Origin: an uncultured Lachnospiraceae bacterium
GTDB lineage: Bacteria; Bacillota; Clostridia; Lachnospirales; Lachnospiraceae
NCBI GenBank assembly: GCA_958446555.1
Contig: CAUCWU010000044.1
Location: 1-11,153, forward strand
Direction: 5' to 3'
DNA length: 11,153 nt
The notes under the pieces were generated by a model that saw nothing but the letters and a program-made list of their open reading frames with translations, did no database searches and was not told the DNA's origin. The first letter of the stretch is position 1. Every line of letters starts with the position of its first letter. The position numbers and the translations under genes are program-made. Below are positions 1-6,551 of this stretch, in pieces.

Positions 1-17
1 TTGCTTCAGGTTTCGAT

Positions 18-1826
18 TTATTTTTCATTCTCCAACTCATCCGTCAGACGGCAGATCTCATCAATGATGCCACCGATGGTTTCAATTGTATCAAGAAGTG
101 GCGCATCGGTTGTGATATCAACCTTTGCAAGAGCAGCCAACTCAACTGGAGTTAGTGTACTTCCGGCAGCCAGTACCTTCTTCCAATCGTCAACAGCCAC
201 CTGACCTTCCTTTTCGATTCGCTTGCAAACCTCAGTTGCAACTGTCAGTCCAGCACTGTAGGTATAAGAATAGAGTCCCATATAGTAGTGAGGCTGGCGC
301 ATCCAAGTCAGCTCTGCACCATCACAGATTTCTACATCCTCGCCCCAGAAATCCTGAAGTGTCTTTTTCATAATTTTACTCAGTGTGTCAGCTTGAACAC
401 TGCCACCGTTGTCGATGATGCGGTAAACTTCACGCTGATAAGCAGCCTCCATCAGATGGGTGACAAAATTGTGGTAGTAGGTGTTGCTGATCTGGCAGGA
501 TAAAACCCAGCGACGGAAACGCTTGTCATCGCTTGTCTTTAACAGATAATGAGCTAGTAAAAGCTCATTCATTGTGGACGGAGCTTCAACAAAGTAAGAG
601 GAAACCTCAGTGTCAAAAATTGACTGAGTACTGTTACACAGACGGAAATGTCCGGCATGGCCAAGCTCATGGGCAAGAGTGAAGACGTCAGCCATTCGCT
701 CATTCCAGCTTAACAAAATGAAAGAACCTTTTCCATAAGGACTTGCGCAGAAGCCTCCGGTTGTCTTTCCCTGATTCTTTGCAAAATCCACCCATCTGTC
801 ACGGTAAGCCTCGCGAACCATCTCGACATACTCAGGTCCAAGAATAGAAAGACCTTTTTCGATGTATTCTTTTGAACCCTCAATGGTCACCTTTGGATCA
901 TACTCTGGATCAACAGAGATCTTCAAATCGGCAAAGGTCATGCGATCTAGCTTGTGGATTCTCTTTAAGAGACGTGCATATTTTCTCATATGAACCGAAA
1001 GCTTTGTTGTGATCAGGTCAATTTGTCGATCATACAGTTCACGACTTACTTTCTGATCAAATAAAAGACTGTCAAATACACTGTCAAAGCCGCGCAGGGT
1101 TGCTAATGTCTTTTCTGTTTGAACCTGTGCATTGTAGGCTGCAGCAGTTGTGTTTTCATATTGAGAAAGCTTTTGGCTAAAAGAAGCAAATGCACTGCGG
1201 CGAACTTCAGTGTCAGCCTCATACTCATAGTCATCCTCAAACAGAGAATAGCCGAGTGGATACTCCTTGCCATGAACATGGAAAGAGTCAAATTTCATAT
1301 CGGCAAGCTTTGTCATATTGTAAATCTGGTAGGGGGTATTTAGCGTCTGAGAGAGGGCAGAGAGTGCGCGCTCGGTCTCTGGATGCAATTGATGTGGCTT
1401 ACGGCGAAGAATATCCTCCAAGTAAATGCGGCTGCCGCCAGCAATCTCGATCGCTGCTTTCAACGTTTCCTCATTCTGTTCAGTGATCTCACCTTTAATA
1501 AAGCTTAGACGGCTGTTGATGTCGGAGATTACATTCATCACGCGGTCATTTCGCTCCTGATTGTGGCTGTCATAATAATCAACCGATACGGCAAGATCGG
1601 TATAGTTGCCAGTAAGCGTCATCAGACGAGTCATTTCCTGAAGATCATTCAAACAGTCGCAGATCACCTGAGGAGTGGTCAGTTTCCCTTTAAAACGCTC
1701 CTCCATGGAAGAGCAGAGTGACTTCATTTTTTCAACATCCTCGTACATGGCTTCTTCAGTCGGGTAGATCAGAGAAAGATCCCAGGTCAGCTCGACTGGG
1801 ACTTCATTTCGCATCGCTAATTTCAT
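18..1826 (-). CDS. pepF: Oligoendopeptidase F (M3B zinc metallopeptidase)
   Basis: A 602-residue cytoplasmic zinc endopeptidase of family M3, which cleaves short to medium oligopeptides during peptide turnover and nutrition. The zinc motif HELGH lies at residues 386-390 (His386, catalytic Glu387, His390). The third ligand is probably Glu414 in YFVEAPST, 28 residues after the first His, as expected for M3 enzymes. The N-terminal helical part (about 1-200) opens with the typical VELTWDLSLIYPTEEA segment, and the length is normal for PepF (about 600). No signal peptide is visible. The start at 1826 is preceded by AAAGG with an 8-nt gap; an alternative Met lies four codons inside. It is transcribed divergently from the riboswitch-controlled flotillin unit. 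The stop codon lies inside the window, so the gene is complete. The family call is very secure; exact peptide specificity cannot be read. Confidence 0.96.
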   Translation of the reverse strand: MKLAMRNEVPVELTWDLSLIYPTEEAMYEDVEKMKSLCSSMEERFKGKLTTPQVICDCLNDLQEMTRLMTLTGNYTDLAVSVDYYDSHNQERNDRVMNVISDINSRLSFIKGEITEQNEETLKAAIEIAGGSRIYLEDILRRKPHQLHPETERALSALSQTLNTPYQIYNMTKLADMKFDSFHVHGKEYPLGYSLFEDDYEYEADTEVRRSAFASFSQKLSQYENTTAAAYNAQVQTEKTLATLRGFDSVFDSLLFDQKVSRELYDRQIDLITTKLSVHMRKYARLLKRIHKLDRMTFADLKISVDPEYDPKVTIEGSKEYIEKGLSILGPEYVEMVREAYRDRWVDFAKNQGKTTGGFCASPYGKGSFILLSWNERMADVFTLAHELGHAGHFRLCNSTQSIFDTEVSSYFVEAPSTMNELLLAHYLLKTSDDKRFRRWVLSCQISNTYYHNFVTHLMEAAYQREVYRIIDNGGSVQADTLSKIMKKTLQDFWGEDVEICDGAELTWMRQPHYYMGLYSYTYSAGLTVATEVCKRIEKEGQVAVDDWKKVLAAGSTLTPVELAALAKVDITTDAPLLDTIETIGGIIDEICRLTDELENEK

Positions 1827-1883
1827 AATAAGTGCCTTTCTTTTGTTTGTGTAAATTTCCAGATATTACCTATGAAATGCTCA

Positions 1884-1889
1884 ATTATA
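1884..1889 (-). promoter_or_regulatory. Possible -10 box for pepF
   Basis: Reading the minus strand, a perfect TATAAT lies about 58 nt upstream of the pepF start. The hexamer 17 nt further upstream (TATCTG) is a poor -35, so the promoter is only plausible. An 11-bp direct repeat, ATTTCCAGATA (1855-1865 and 1902-1912), flanks it; its meaning is unknown. Confidence 0.35.
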
Positions 1890-1939
1890 AGAAAATTTAG
1901 CATTTCCAGATAGATTCAGTATACCCGTTTCAGCACCAC

Positions 1940-1968
1940 TTGACAAGGGGAAGAAAGTATGATAATAT
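1940..1968 (+). promoter_or_regulatory. Sigma-A promoter of the riboswitch-flotillin unit
   Basis: A perfect -35 TTGACA (1940-1945) is followed by a 17-bp spacer and TAATAT (1963-1968), with an extended -10 TG at 1960-1961. The expected transcription start is near 1975, immediately before the 5' strand of the riboswitch P1 helix. This spacing is what one expects for a promoter feeding a 5'-end aptamer. Confidence 0.8.
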
Positions 1969-1976
1969 TTTGACAA

Positions 1977-2092
1977 GCAGATAAAGGGGAGTAGCGAAAC
2001 ACCCAGTAGTTTTCTATTTGGGTTGGGTTTGAAACCGTCAGCCGATGCGATAAGCATCCGTATCAAATGAGAAAGCGAGACTTTTATTGCGG
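1977..2092 (+). ncRNA. yybP-ykoY manganese riboswitch aptamer
   Basis: The leader carries the yybP-ykoY hallmark AAAGGGGAGTAGCG (1983-1996), later CCGTCAGCC (2035-2043) and a 3' GCGAGACTTTT (2075-2085). P1 pairs 1981-1987 (AUAAAGG) with 2081-2087 (CUUUUAU), extended by GCA 1977-1979 with UGC 2088-2090 around a bulged G1980. An internal hairpin pairs ACCCA 2001-2005 with UGGGU 2019-2023, capped by UAG-UUUU-CUA (2007-2016) and flanked by AAAC/GUUU. A second hairpin is GATGC/GCATC (2044-2048/2054-2058). The family binds Mn2+ in the junction between the two conserved loops. The aptamer begins at the predicted transcript 5' end. Identification is from remembered consensus and hand folding; no covariance search was run. 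Confidence 0.85.
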
Positions 2093-2120
2093 TGTGTGCC
2101 GTGGTAGAGGTCTCTTTTTT
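2077..2120 (+). terminator. Riboswitch-controlled intrinsic terminator
   Basis: A 16-bp stem, 2077-2092 with 2099-2114, is uninterrupted if G-U wobbles are allowed. It has a 6-nt UGUGUG loop and is followed directly by six U (2115-2120). Its 5' arm contains the 3' strand of the aptamer's P1 (2081-2090), so P1 and the terminator are mutually exclusive. Ligand-stabilised P1 should prevent termination, making this a transcriptional ON switch, the usual logic for this riboswitch family. Confidence 0.82.
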
Positions 2121-2153
2121 ATTATCCTGCTGCGACACACGGAAAGGAGAAGC

Positions 2154-2588
2154 ATGAGTGATTTCATGATGGAAAGAGAGATTCAAGAAGCTCTCACAGC
2201 AGGGGAAAATGCCCTGCAAAGCCTGTATGCAGCAAGTGAGCAGCTAGACAGTGCAAGAAACTGGGGAATTGTCGATTTATTGGGAGGCGGATTTTTTACC
2301 GATTTGATTAAGCATTCCAAGATGGGAAAAGCAGAGGAGTATCTTTCGCAGGCAAGATATTATCTTCGACAGTTCCAAAAAGAATTGCGTGATGTCGCAG
2401 CAGATGATACAATACAGTTACAGACGGGTGATTTTTTAGGCTTTGCAGATTTCTTTTTTGACGGAGTGGTAGCCGACTATCTGGTCCAGTCAAGGATCAA
2501 TGAGACAAGAAGAAAAGTAGCCGAGGCAATCAGAAGAGTCGAAGAACTTACAGCAAAGTTGCGTGCAAAATATAGTTACTTAAACTAA
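2154..2588 (+). CDS. Conserved-looking 144-residue protein of unknown function, riboswitch-controlled
   Basis: I do not recognise a named family. The 144-residue product has no signal peptide or clear membrane helix and looks mainly alpha-helical. Helices with heptad-like character cover about 7-32 and 112-140. Between them lie a distinctive segment at 34-57 (ARNWGIVDLLGGG, then TDLIKHSKM) and a hydrophobic patch at 93-110 rich in Phe. The start at 2154 is chosen because GAAAGGAGA lies 4 nt upstream. The reading frame stays open back to 2067, but that extension runs through the riboswitch terminator and cannot be the normal coding region. It is the first gene after the Mn2+ riboswitch and lies 71 nt before the flotillin-like gene with no promoter or terminator visible between them, so they are probably co-transcribed. 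A partner or regulator of the SPFH protein is a guess from position only. Confidence 0.85.
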   Translation: MSDFMMEREIQEALTAGENALQSLYAASEQLDSARNWGIVDLLGGGFFTDLIKHSKMGKAEEYLSQARYYLRQFQKELRDVAADDTIQLQTGDFLGFADFFFDGVVADYLVQSRINETRRKVAEAIRRVEELTAKLRAKYSYLN

Positions 2589-2659
2589 GACAAAATCACC
2601 GGATCGGACACATCAGTTGGGCACAGTAGCAAAAAGGATTCTAGAAAGAGAGGGAAAGT

Positions 2660-4156
2660 ATGAACACAGTATTAGCAGTAGCACAGCAAACATCATTTTT
2701 GGACGTTGTAGGTCTTCCAGTTATTATCGCGATTATCGCAATCATCGCAGTGCTTGCAATTTTAGCCAGCGGTTATGTAAAGGCACCGCCGGATCAAGCC
2801 TACATAATTTCCGGTTTAAAGAAGGAAAGCAAAATTTTGATTGGTCGCGCCGGCATTAAAATTCCGTTTTTGGAGAGAATGGATAAGCTGTATCTTGGAC
2901 AGATGACAGTTGATATCAAAACGGAACAGTCAGTTCCAACCAATGATTTCATTAACGTGAACGTAGATGCCGTCGCAAAGGTGCGTATCAATCCAACGAC
3001 AGATGGAATTAAGCTTGCAGCAAAGAACTTCTTAAACAAAAAGCCAGGCGATATCGCACTTGATCTTCAGGATTCCCTTCAGGGTAATATGCGTGAAATC
3101 ATCGGTACATTGTCGTTAAAAGTAATTAATACTGACAGAGACTCATTCTCCGATCAGGTTATGATGAAGGCGTCAAAGGATATGGATAAGCTTGGAATTG
3201 AGATCCTTTCATGCAACATCCAGAATGTAACAGACGAAAACGGTTTGATCAAGGATCTTGGTGCTGACAACACATCACTCATTAAGAAAAATGCAGCCAT
3301 AGCTAAGGCACAGGCCGACAGAGATATAGCTATCGCTCAGGCTGAGGCAGATAAGGCGGCAAATGAGGCGAGAGTTCTTTCTGATACGCAGATTGCACAG
3401 AAAAACAATGAGTTAGAGATTCGCAGGGCAGAACTTAAGATCATATCCGATAATAAAAAGGCAGAGGCAGATGCAGCTTACAAGATTCAGGCTCAGTCCC
3501 AGCAAAAGAGTATTGAGACCGAGACTGTAAATGCGCAGATTGCAAGGGCAGAGAGAGATGCCGAGTTAAAAAAGCAGGAAGTTGAGATTGCAAGACAGCG
3601 TCTTGACGCAGAGATCCGTGCAAAGGCAGATGCTGATCGTTACCGCGAAGAGCAGCAGGCTCAGGCAGAGCTGTTCAAGCGCCAAAAAGAGGCAGAAGCA
3701 AAGAAATTTGAGCAGCAGCAGGAAGCTGAGGCAAAGAAAGCAATGGCAGAGGCTGTTCGATTTGCAAGAGAGCAGGAGGCAGAGGGTATCCGTGCCACTG
3801 GTCTTGCAGAGGCAGAAGCGATTCGAGCAAAGGCAACAGCAGAGGCAGAAGGTATCGATAAGAAGGCAGAGGCAATGAAGAAATACGGAGAGGCAGCGAT
3901 CATCGAGATGATCATGCAGGCACTTCCAGAAATTGCCAAAAATGTTGCCGAGCCACTTTCTAAGGTGGATAAGATCACGATGTACGGTGAGGGCAACAGT
4001 GCAAAGATGCTTCAGGATATCATAAACGGTACAACCCAGGTGACAGAGGGCTTAGCCCAGGGTATGGGAATCGATGTAAAGGCACTCTTATCCGGAATTG
4101 TGGGCGGAAAGATTGCAGCGAATACATCTGACAATACTGATTCTGAAGAAGAATAA
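2660..4156 (+). CDS. Flotillin-like SPFH-domain membrane protein
   Basis: A 498-residue flotillin/YqiK-type scaffold of membrane microdomains. One hydrophobic helix near the N terminus (about 16-37, rich in Ile, Val and Ala) anchors it. The SPFH/band 7 domain follows (about 42-210), opening with KAPPDQAYIISGLKKE, a hallmark of bacterial flotillins. A very long Ala/Glu/Lys/Gln-rich coiled coil (about 213-415, many AEA repeats) drives oligomerisation, and the C-terminal tail ends in an acidic EEE. The start at 2660 has AGAGGG upstream. Bacterial flotillins are often paired with an NfeD protein; here the upstream neighbour is instead the unrelated 144-residue protein, and no NfeD gene follows. 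Transcription is probably from the riboswitch-controlled promoter near 1940. The family is certain; the specific role is not. Confidence 0.93.
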   Translation: MNTVLAVAQQTSFLDVVGLPVIIAIIAIIAVLAILASGYVKAPPDQAYIISGLKKESKILIGRAGIKIPFLERMDKLYLGQMTVDIKTEQSVPTNDFINVNVDAVAKVRINPTTDGIKLAAKNFLNKKPGDIALDLQDSLQGNMREIIGTLSLKVINTDRDSFSDQVMMKASKDMDKLGIEILSCNIQNVTDENGLIKDLGADNTSLIKKNAAIAKAQADRDIAIAQAEADKAANEARVLSDTQIAQKNNELEIRRAELKIISDNKKAEADAAYKIQAQSQQKSIETETVNAQIARAERDAELKKQEVEIARQRLDAEIRAKADADRYREEQQAQAELFKRQKEAEAKKFEQQQEAEAKKAMAEAVRFAREQEAEGIRATGLAEAEAIRAKATAEAEGIDKKAEAMKKYGEAAIIEMIMQALPEIAKNVAEPLSKVDKITMYGEGNSAKMLQDIINGTTQVTEGLAQGMGIDVKALLSGIVGGKIAANTSDNTDSEEE

Positions 4157-4190
4157 TGAAGTATCCACATCGATGAGGCGCGTAACTTTT

Positions 4191-4236
4191 TGGGGTCAGT
4201 TCACGATAAACGCTAGTTTATCCGTGTCTGACCCCA
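4191..4236. repeat. Long GGGGTC-ended hairpin; possible terminator or dispersed palindrome
   Basis: TGGGGTCAG (4191-4199) is perfectly complementary to CTGACCCCA (4228-4236). Inside, CACG/CGTG and ATAAAC/GTTTAT continue the stem to a 4-nt GCTA loop, with one bulged C and a TT/T mismatch: about 19 bp in all. It lies between the flotillin stop codon and the next promoter, where a terminator is expected, but only GTTTC follows and not a U tract. A similarly ended hairpin lies at 10259-10317, so it may belong to an intergenic repeat family. Confidence 0.6.
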
Positions 4237-4249
4237 GTTTCAAGTTTCC

Positions 4250-4278
4250 TTGACGGTTTTAAGATGCTGTGCTATTAT
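4250..4278 (+). promoter_or_regulatory. Sigma-A promoter of the small membrane protein-lgt operon
   Basis: TTGACG (4250-4255), an exact 17-bp spacer and TATTAT (4273-4278), with an extended -10 TG at 4270-4271. The predicted transcription start is near 4285, about 34 nt before the 68-residue gene. Confidence 0.72.
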
Positions 4279-4318
4279 GAGACTAGTCAAAAAACGAAAA
4301 AATGAAAGGAAAAATTGT

Positions 4319-4525
4319 ATGAAAGATCGTTTTGAAGCGAAGCTCATGCTCTTTATCATACCGGCACTTGCCGTCTGGGAACTGCTTTATCAATTCGTTA
4401 TCATTCGACTCATTCCAGATGCAAAGAACGATATCGTTCACGGCATCGGCTTTGTCGCCTTAGTCGCAATTGCCTGGTTGATTTATCGAAAGAAGTCGCA
4501 GGCAGAGGATGAGGAGGAAGAGTAA
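4319..4525 (+). CDS. Small two-helix membrane protein (68 residues), function unknown
   Basis: A short protein with a charged start (MKDRFEAK), two hydrophobic segments (about 9-31 and 43-59) and a strongly acidic C-terminal tail after a YRKK positive patch, consistent with an integral membrane protein. I do not recognise a family. The start at 4319 is chosen from AAAGGA 8 nt upstream; the frame extends upstream to 4250, but that overlaps the -35 and -10 boxes. Its stop (4523-4525) is one base before the Lgt-family start, so translation is probably coupled and the two are in one operon. The lgt ribosome binding site lies inside this gene's Glu-rich final codons. A role at the membrane together with the Lgt homologue is inferred only from this arrangement. 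Confidence 0.8.
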   Translation: MKDRFEAKLMLFIIPALAVWELLYQFVIIRLIPDAKNDIVHGIGFVALVAIAWLIYRKKSQAEDEEEE

Positions 4526-4526
4526 C

Positions 4527-5309
4527 ATGCATAGTATTTTGTTTTCCATAGGTCCGTTTCATGTATACGGATATGGGTTTATGATCGCGATTGGTGTCAT
4601 CTGTGCATTTGCGATTGGATGTGCGCTGGCGAAGCGCTCTGGCTTGGATGATGATGTACTCTTTTCAATGGGAATTGTTGGTGTTATCGGTGGCATCATC
4701 GGAGCAAAGCTGCTTTATTATATTGTAGAGTTTCCATCGATACTTGAAGATCCTTCGATTCTTTTGAACTTTGGAGAAGGATTTGTCGTGTATGGTGGCT
4801 TGATTGCTGGATTTTTAAGTCCACTTCTCTACACCAGAATAAAGAAGCTGTCCTTCCTGCCATATTTAGACTGTGCTGTGCCGGGGGTGGCATTTGCGCA
4901 AGGATGTGGTAGAATCGGTTGTTTCTTGGCAGGTTGCTGCTATGGTGAAGAGACAACTGCTTGGTATGGCGTTATATTCCCGGCAGATTCATTGGCACCG
5001 GCAGGTGTGTCACTGATTCCAACCCAGTTAATTTCAGCAGCAGGCGACTTTCTCTTTGCACTGATTCTTATTTTCTTGCAGAGAAAGCTTTATCAGAACA
5101 AGACAGCAGAATCTGGTGTAAAATCGGGTGTTGTCTCAGCAGTTTATCTGATGCTCTATGCAGTTGGTCGCTTTGCAATCGAATTTTTGAGAGATGACCC
5201 AAGAGGATCAGTTGGCTTGCTGTCAACTTCACAGTTTATTGCAATCTTTATGTTTGCAGCAGGCGCAGTGCTGTGTGTGAAATCGCTTGGGAAGAAAGTG
5301 AAAAATTGA
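4527..5309 (+). CDS. lgt: Lgt-family (prolipoprotein diacylglyceryl transferase-like) membrane protein
   Basis: A 260-residue polytopic inner-membrane protein with about seven hydrophobic segments. Canonical Lgt transfers diacylglycerol from phosphatidylglycerol to the lipobox Cys of prolipoproteins. Family marks seen here: the N-terminal GPFHVYGYGFM, VYGGLIAGF (88-96), the signature region 126-140 (GCGRIGCFLAGCCYG), PTQL (165-168), and Y211, R215, E219 in YAVGRFAIEF. Compared with the E. coli enzyme (from memory), His103 is Tyr89, Asn146 is Cys132 and Glu151 is Cys137, whereas Arg143 (R129), Gly154 (G140), Tyr235, Arg239 and Glu243 are kept. It therefore belongs to a divergent Cys-rich branch whose activity is uncertain. 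The start at 4527 is chosen for AGGAGG 9 nt upstream, giving a 1-nt gap to the small membrane protein; an earlier Met at 4509 would overlap that gene. Confidence 0.85.
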   Translation: MHSILFSIGPFHVYGYGFMIAIGVICAFAIGCALAKRSGLDDDVLFSMGIVGVIGGIIGAKLLYYIVEFPSILEDPSILLNFGEGFVVYGGLIAGFLSPLLYTRIKKLSFLPYLDCAVPGVAFAQGCGRIGCFLAGCCYGEETTAWYGVIFPADSLAPAGVSLIPTQLISAAGDFLFALILIFLQRKLYQNKTAESGVKSGVVSAVYLMLYAVGRFAIEFLRDDPRGSVGLLSTSQFIAIFMFAAGAVLCVKSLGKKVKN

Positions 5310-5423
5310 TAGGTCAATTTGAATCAATCAAGAAATAAAACATGAGTTATATATAGAAAATGACAGATAGGATTTGACAAAATAATTTGCCAAAGGAGCA
5401 TGACAGAAAGGAAGAATACAACA

Positions 5424-5918
5424 ATGGCAAAAGAAAAAATACCGAAGACAAATGCAATGCGGATACTGGATCGCCTTAAGATTTCCTATGAGGTGTTGTC
5501 CTATCCGTGTGATGAATTTATAGATGGAATCCATACGGCAGACCGTCTTGGCATTCCGCATGAAAACTGCTTCAAGACACTTGTTCTTCAGGGAAAGAGC
5601 AAGCAGTACAGTGTGTTTGTCCTTCCAATCGAGGATGAGCTTGATTTAAAAGAGTGCGCAAAGGCAGTTGGAGAAAAATCAGTGGAGATGATTCATGTCA
5701 AGGATATCAACTCAGTGACCGGTTATATTCGTGGCTGTTGTACGGCACTCGGCATGAAAAAAGAGTATCCAACCATCATTCATAACAGCGCACTGGATTG
5801 CCCGTATATCTGTGTCAGTGCAGGAAAGCTAGGTGTTCAGCTAAAGCTTTCTCCGCAGGATTTTATTAAGGCGACAGGGGCAAAGACAGTTGACATCATT
5901 CATAAGCAAACCGTGTAA
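5424..5918 (+). CDS. ybaK: YbaK/ProX-family Cys-tRNA(Pro)/aminoacyl-tRNA deacylase
   Basis: A 164-residue trans-editing enzyme that hydrolyses mischarged aminoacyl-tRNA (Cys-tRNA(Pro) or Ala-tRNA(Pro) in characterised relatives) in the cytoplasm. The single domain matches E. coli YbaK along its length: FKTLVLQ with the conserved Lys51 (catalytic-site lysine in the family), LDLKECAKAVGEKSVEM, SVTGYIRG, PTIIHNSALD, and the closing ICVSAGKLGVQLKLSP. Two starts are possible. ATG 5424 has AAAGGA 11 nt upstream and gives the usual length; ATG 5400, eight codons earlier, has AAAGGAG but only 1 nt of spacing. The GreA-like gene follows after 26 nt, so the two are probably co-transcribed. The 114 nt separating it from lgt hold no clear terminator or promoter. 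Confidence 0.9.
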   Translation: MAKEKIPKTNAMRILDRLKISYEVLSYPCDEFIDGIHTADRLGIPHENCFKTLVLQGKSKQYSVFVLPIEDELDLKECAKAVGEKSVEMIHVKDINSVTGYIRGCCTALGMKKEYPTIIHNSALDCPYICVSAGKLGVQLKLSPQDFIKATGAKTVDIIHKQTV

Positions 5919-5944
5919 ATGATAAAAACGGAGGTAAAATTCAA

Positions 5945-6445
5945 ATGGGAGAACGTTTAACGCAGGGAGATGTTGATAAGATCAAAAAGGAGATCGAATA
6001 CCGGACCCTTGTTGTGAGAAAAGAGGCGATTGAAGCCGTTCAGGAGGCAAGAGCACAGGGCGATCTCAGTGAGAATTTTGAGTACTATGCGGCTAAGAAG
6101 GACAAGAATAAAAATGAGAGCCGCATCCGATATCTGGAGAGAATGTTAAAAAACGCGACCGTCATCTCTGATGAGTCAAAAGAGGGCGTTGTCGGTTTAA
6201 ATAAAACAATTGAGCTTTACATTGAGGAGATGGATGAGGTGCAGAAGTTTAAGCTAGTAACCTCTGTAAGATGTGATTCGATAGAGGGAAAGATCAGCAT
6301 CGAATCTCCACTCGGAAAGGCAATTAACGGTCATAAAGAGGGGGACCGTGTCTATGTAAAGGTCAATGAAAAGATGGGCTATTATGCTGTAATCCGTTCG
6401 ATTACCGATGGAGATGACAGCGACGATGAAATTCGCCCATATTAA
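5945..6445 (+). CDS. greA: GreA/GreB-family transcription elongation factor
   Basis: A 166-residue cytoplasmic factor of the GreA/GreB family, which enters the RNA polymerase secondary channel and stimulates cleavage of backtracked transcripts. The N-terminal antiparallel coiled coil (about 1-75) carries the tip motif ARAQGDLSENFEYYAAK with Asp40 and Glu43, matching the acidic pair that holds the catalytic Mg2+ in GreA. The C-terminal FKBP-like domain (about 80-155) contains SPLGKAINGHKEGDRVYV. An acidic tail (DGDDSDDEIRPY) extends the C terminus. A Lys-rich patch, KKDKNKNESR, follows the tip motif, more basic than I would expect in ordinary GreA, so it may be a paralogue of the housekeeping copy. 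GGAGG lies 10 nt before the start. It closes the operon and is followed by an intrinsic terminator. Confidence 0.92.
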   Translation: MGERLTQGDVDKIKKEIEYRTLVVRKEAIEAVQEARAQGDLSENFEYYAAKKDKNKNESRIRYLERMLKNATVISDESKEGVVGLNKTIELYIEEMDEVQKFKLVTSVRCDSIEGKISIESPLGKAINGHKEGDRVYVKVNEKMGYYAVIRSITDGDDSDDEIRPY

Positions 6446-6464
6446 GTAAATGCCAGAGAAAACT

Positions 6465-6506
6465 GCTAAAATTCTTATGTGTTTGCACGATCAGAATTTT
6501 GCTTTT
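6465..6506 (+). terminator. Intrinsic terminator after the GreA-like gene
   Basis: AAAATTCT (6468-6475) pairs with AGAATTTT (6493-6500), extended by GC/GC at the base around a bulged T and by an inner GTG/CAC. TTTT follows at 6503-6506. The stem is AT-rich and the U tract short, so the strength is moderate. It separates the ybaK-greA unit from the xylosidase gene. Confidence 0.6.
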
Positions 6507-6551
6507 GAAATCTAGGCATAACAATATCATCACAGAAAGGGGTATATGAAG

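Noticed and set aside
2092..2140. GTGTGT (2092-2097) complementary to ACACAC (2135-2140), a possible second switch structure near the ribosome binding site
   Set aside because: Only 6 bp with a long intervening loop, and the first strand overlaps the terminator's apical region; the terminator explains the layout better.
2067..2153. In-frame upstream extension of the 144-residue gene starting at ATG 2067
   Set aside because: It crosses the riboswitch P1 3' strand and the terminator, has no Shine-Dalgarno, and the ATG at 2154 has a strong one.
1881..2219. Minus-strand open frame of 112 codons over the riboswitch region
   Set aside because: It is antisense to the structured leader and the next gene, has no ribosome binding site, and the product looks unlike a real protein.
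3582..3996. Overlapping open frames on both strands rich in Arg/Gln or Ala/Ser
   Set aside because: They are shadows of the Ala-Glu-Ala repeats encoding the flotillin coiled coil; low complexity keeps other frames open.
5374..5379. TTGACA as a -35 box before ybaK
   Set aside because: No acceptable -10 lies 15-19 nt downstream; that spot holds the Shine-Dalgarno/ATG region.
6480..6495. TGTTTGCACGATCA as a CcpA cre box or LacI-type operator before the xylosidase gene
   Set aside because: It has four mismatches to the cre consensus and lies inside the terminator hairpin loop.
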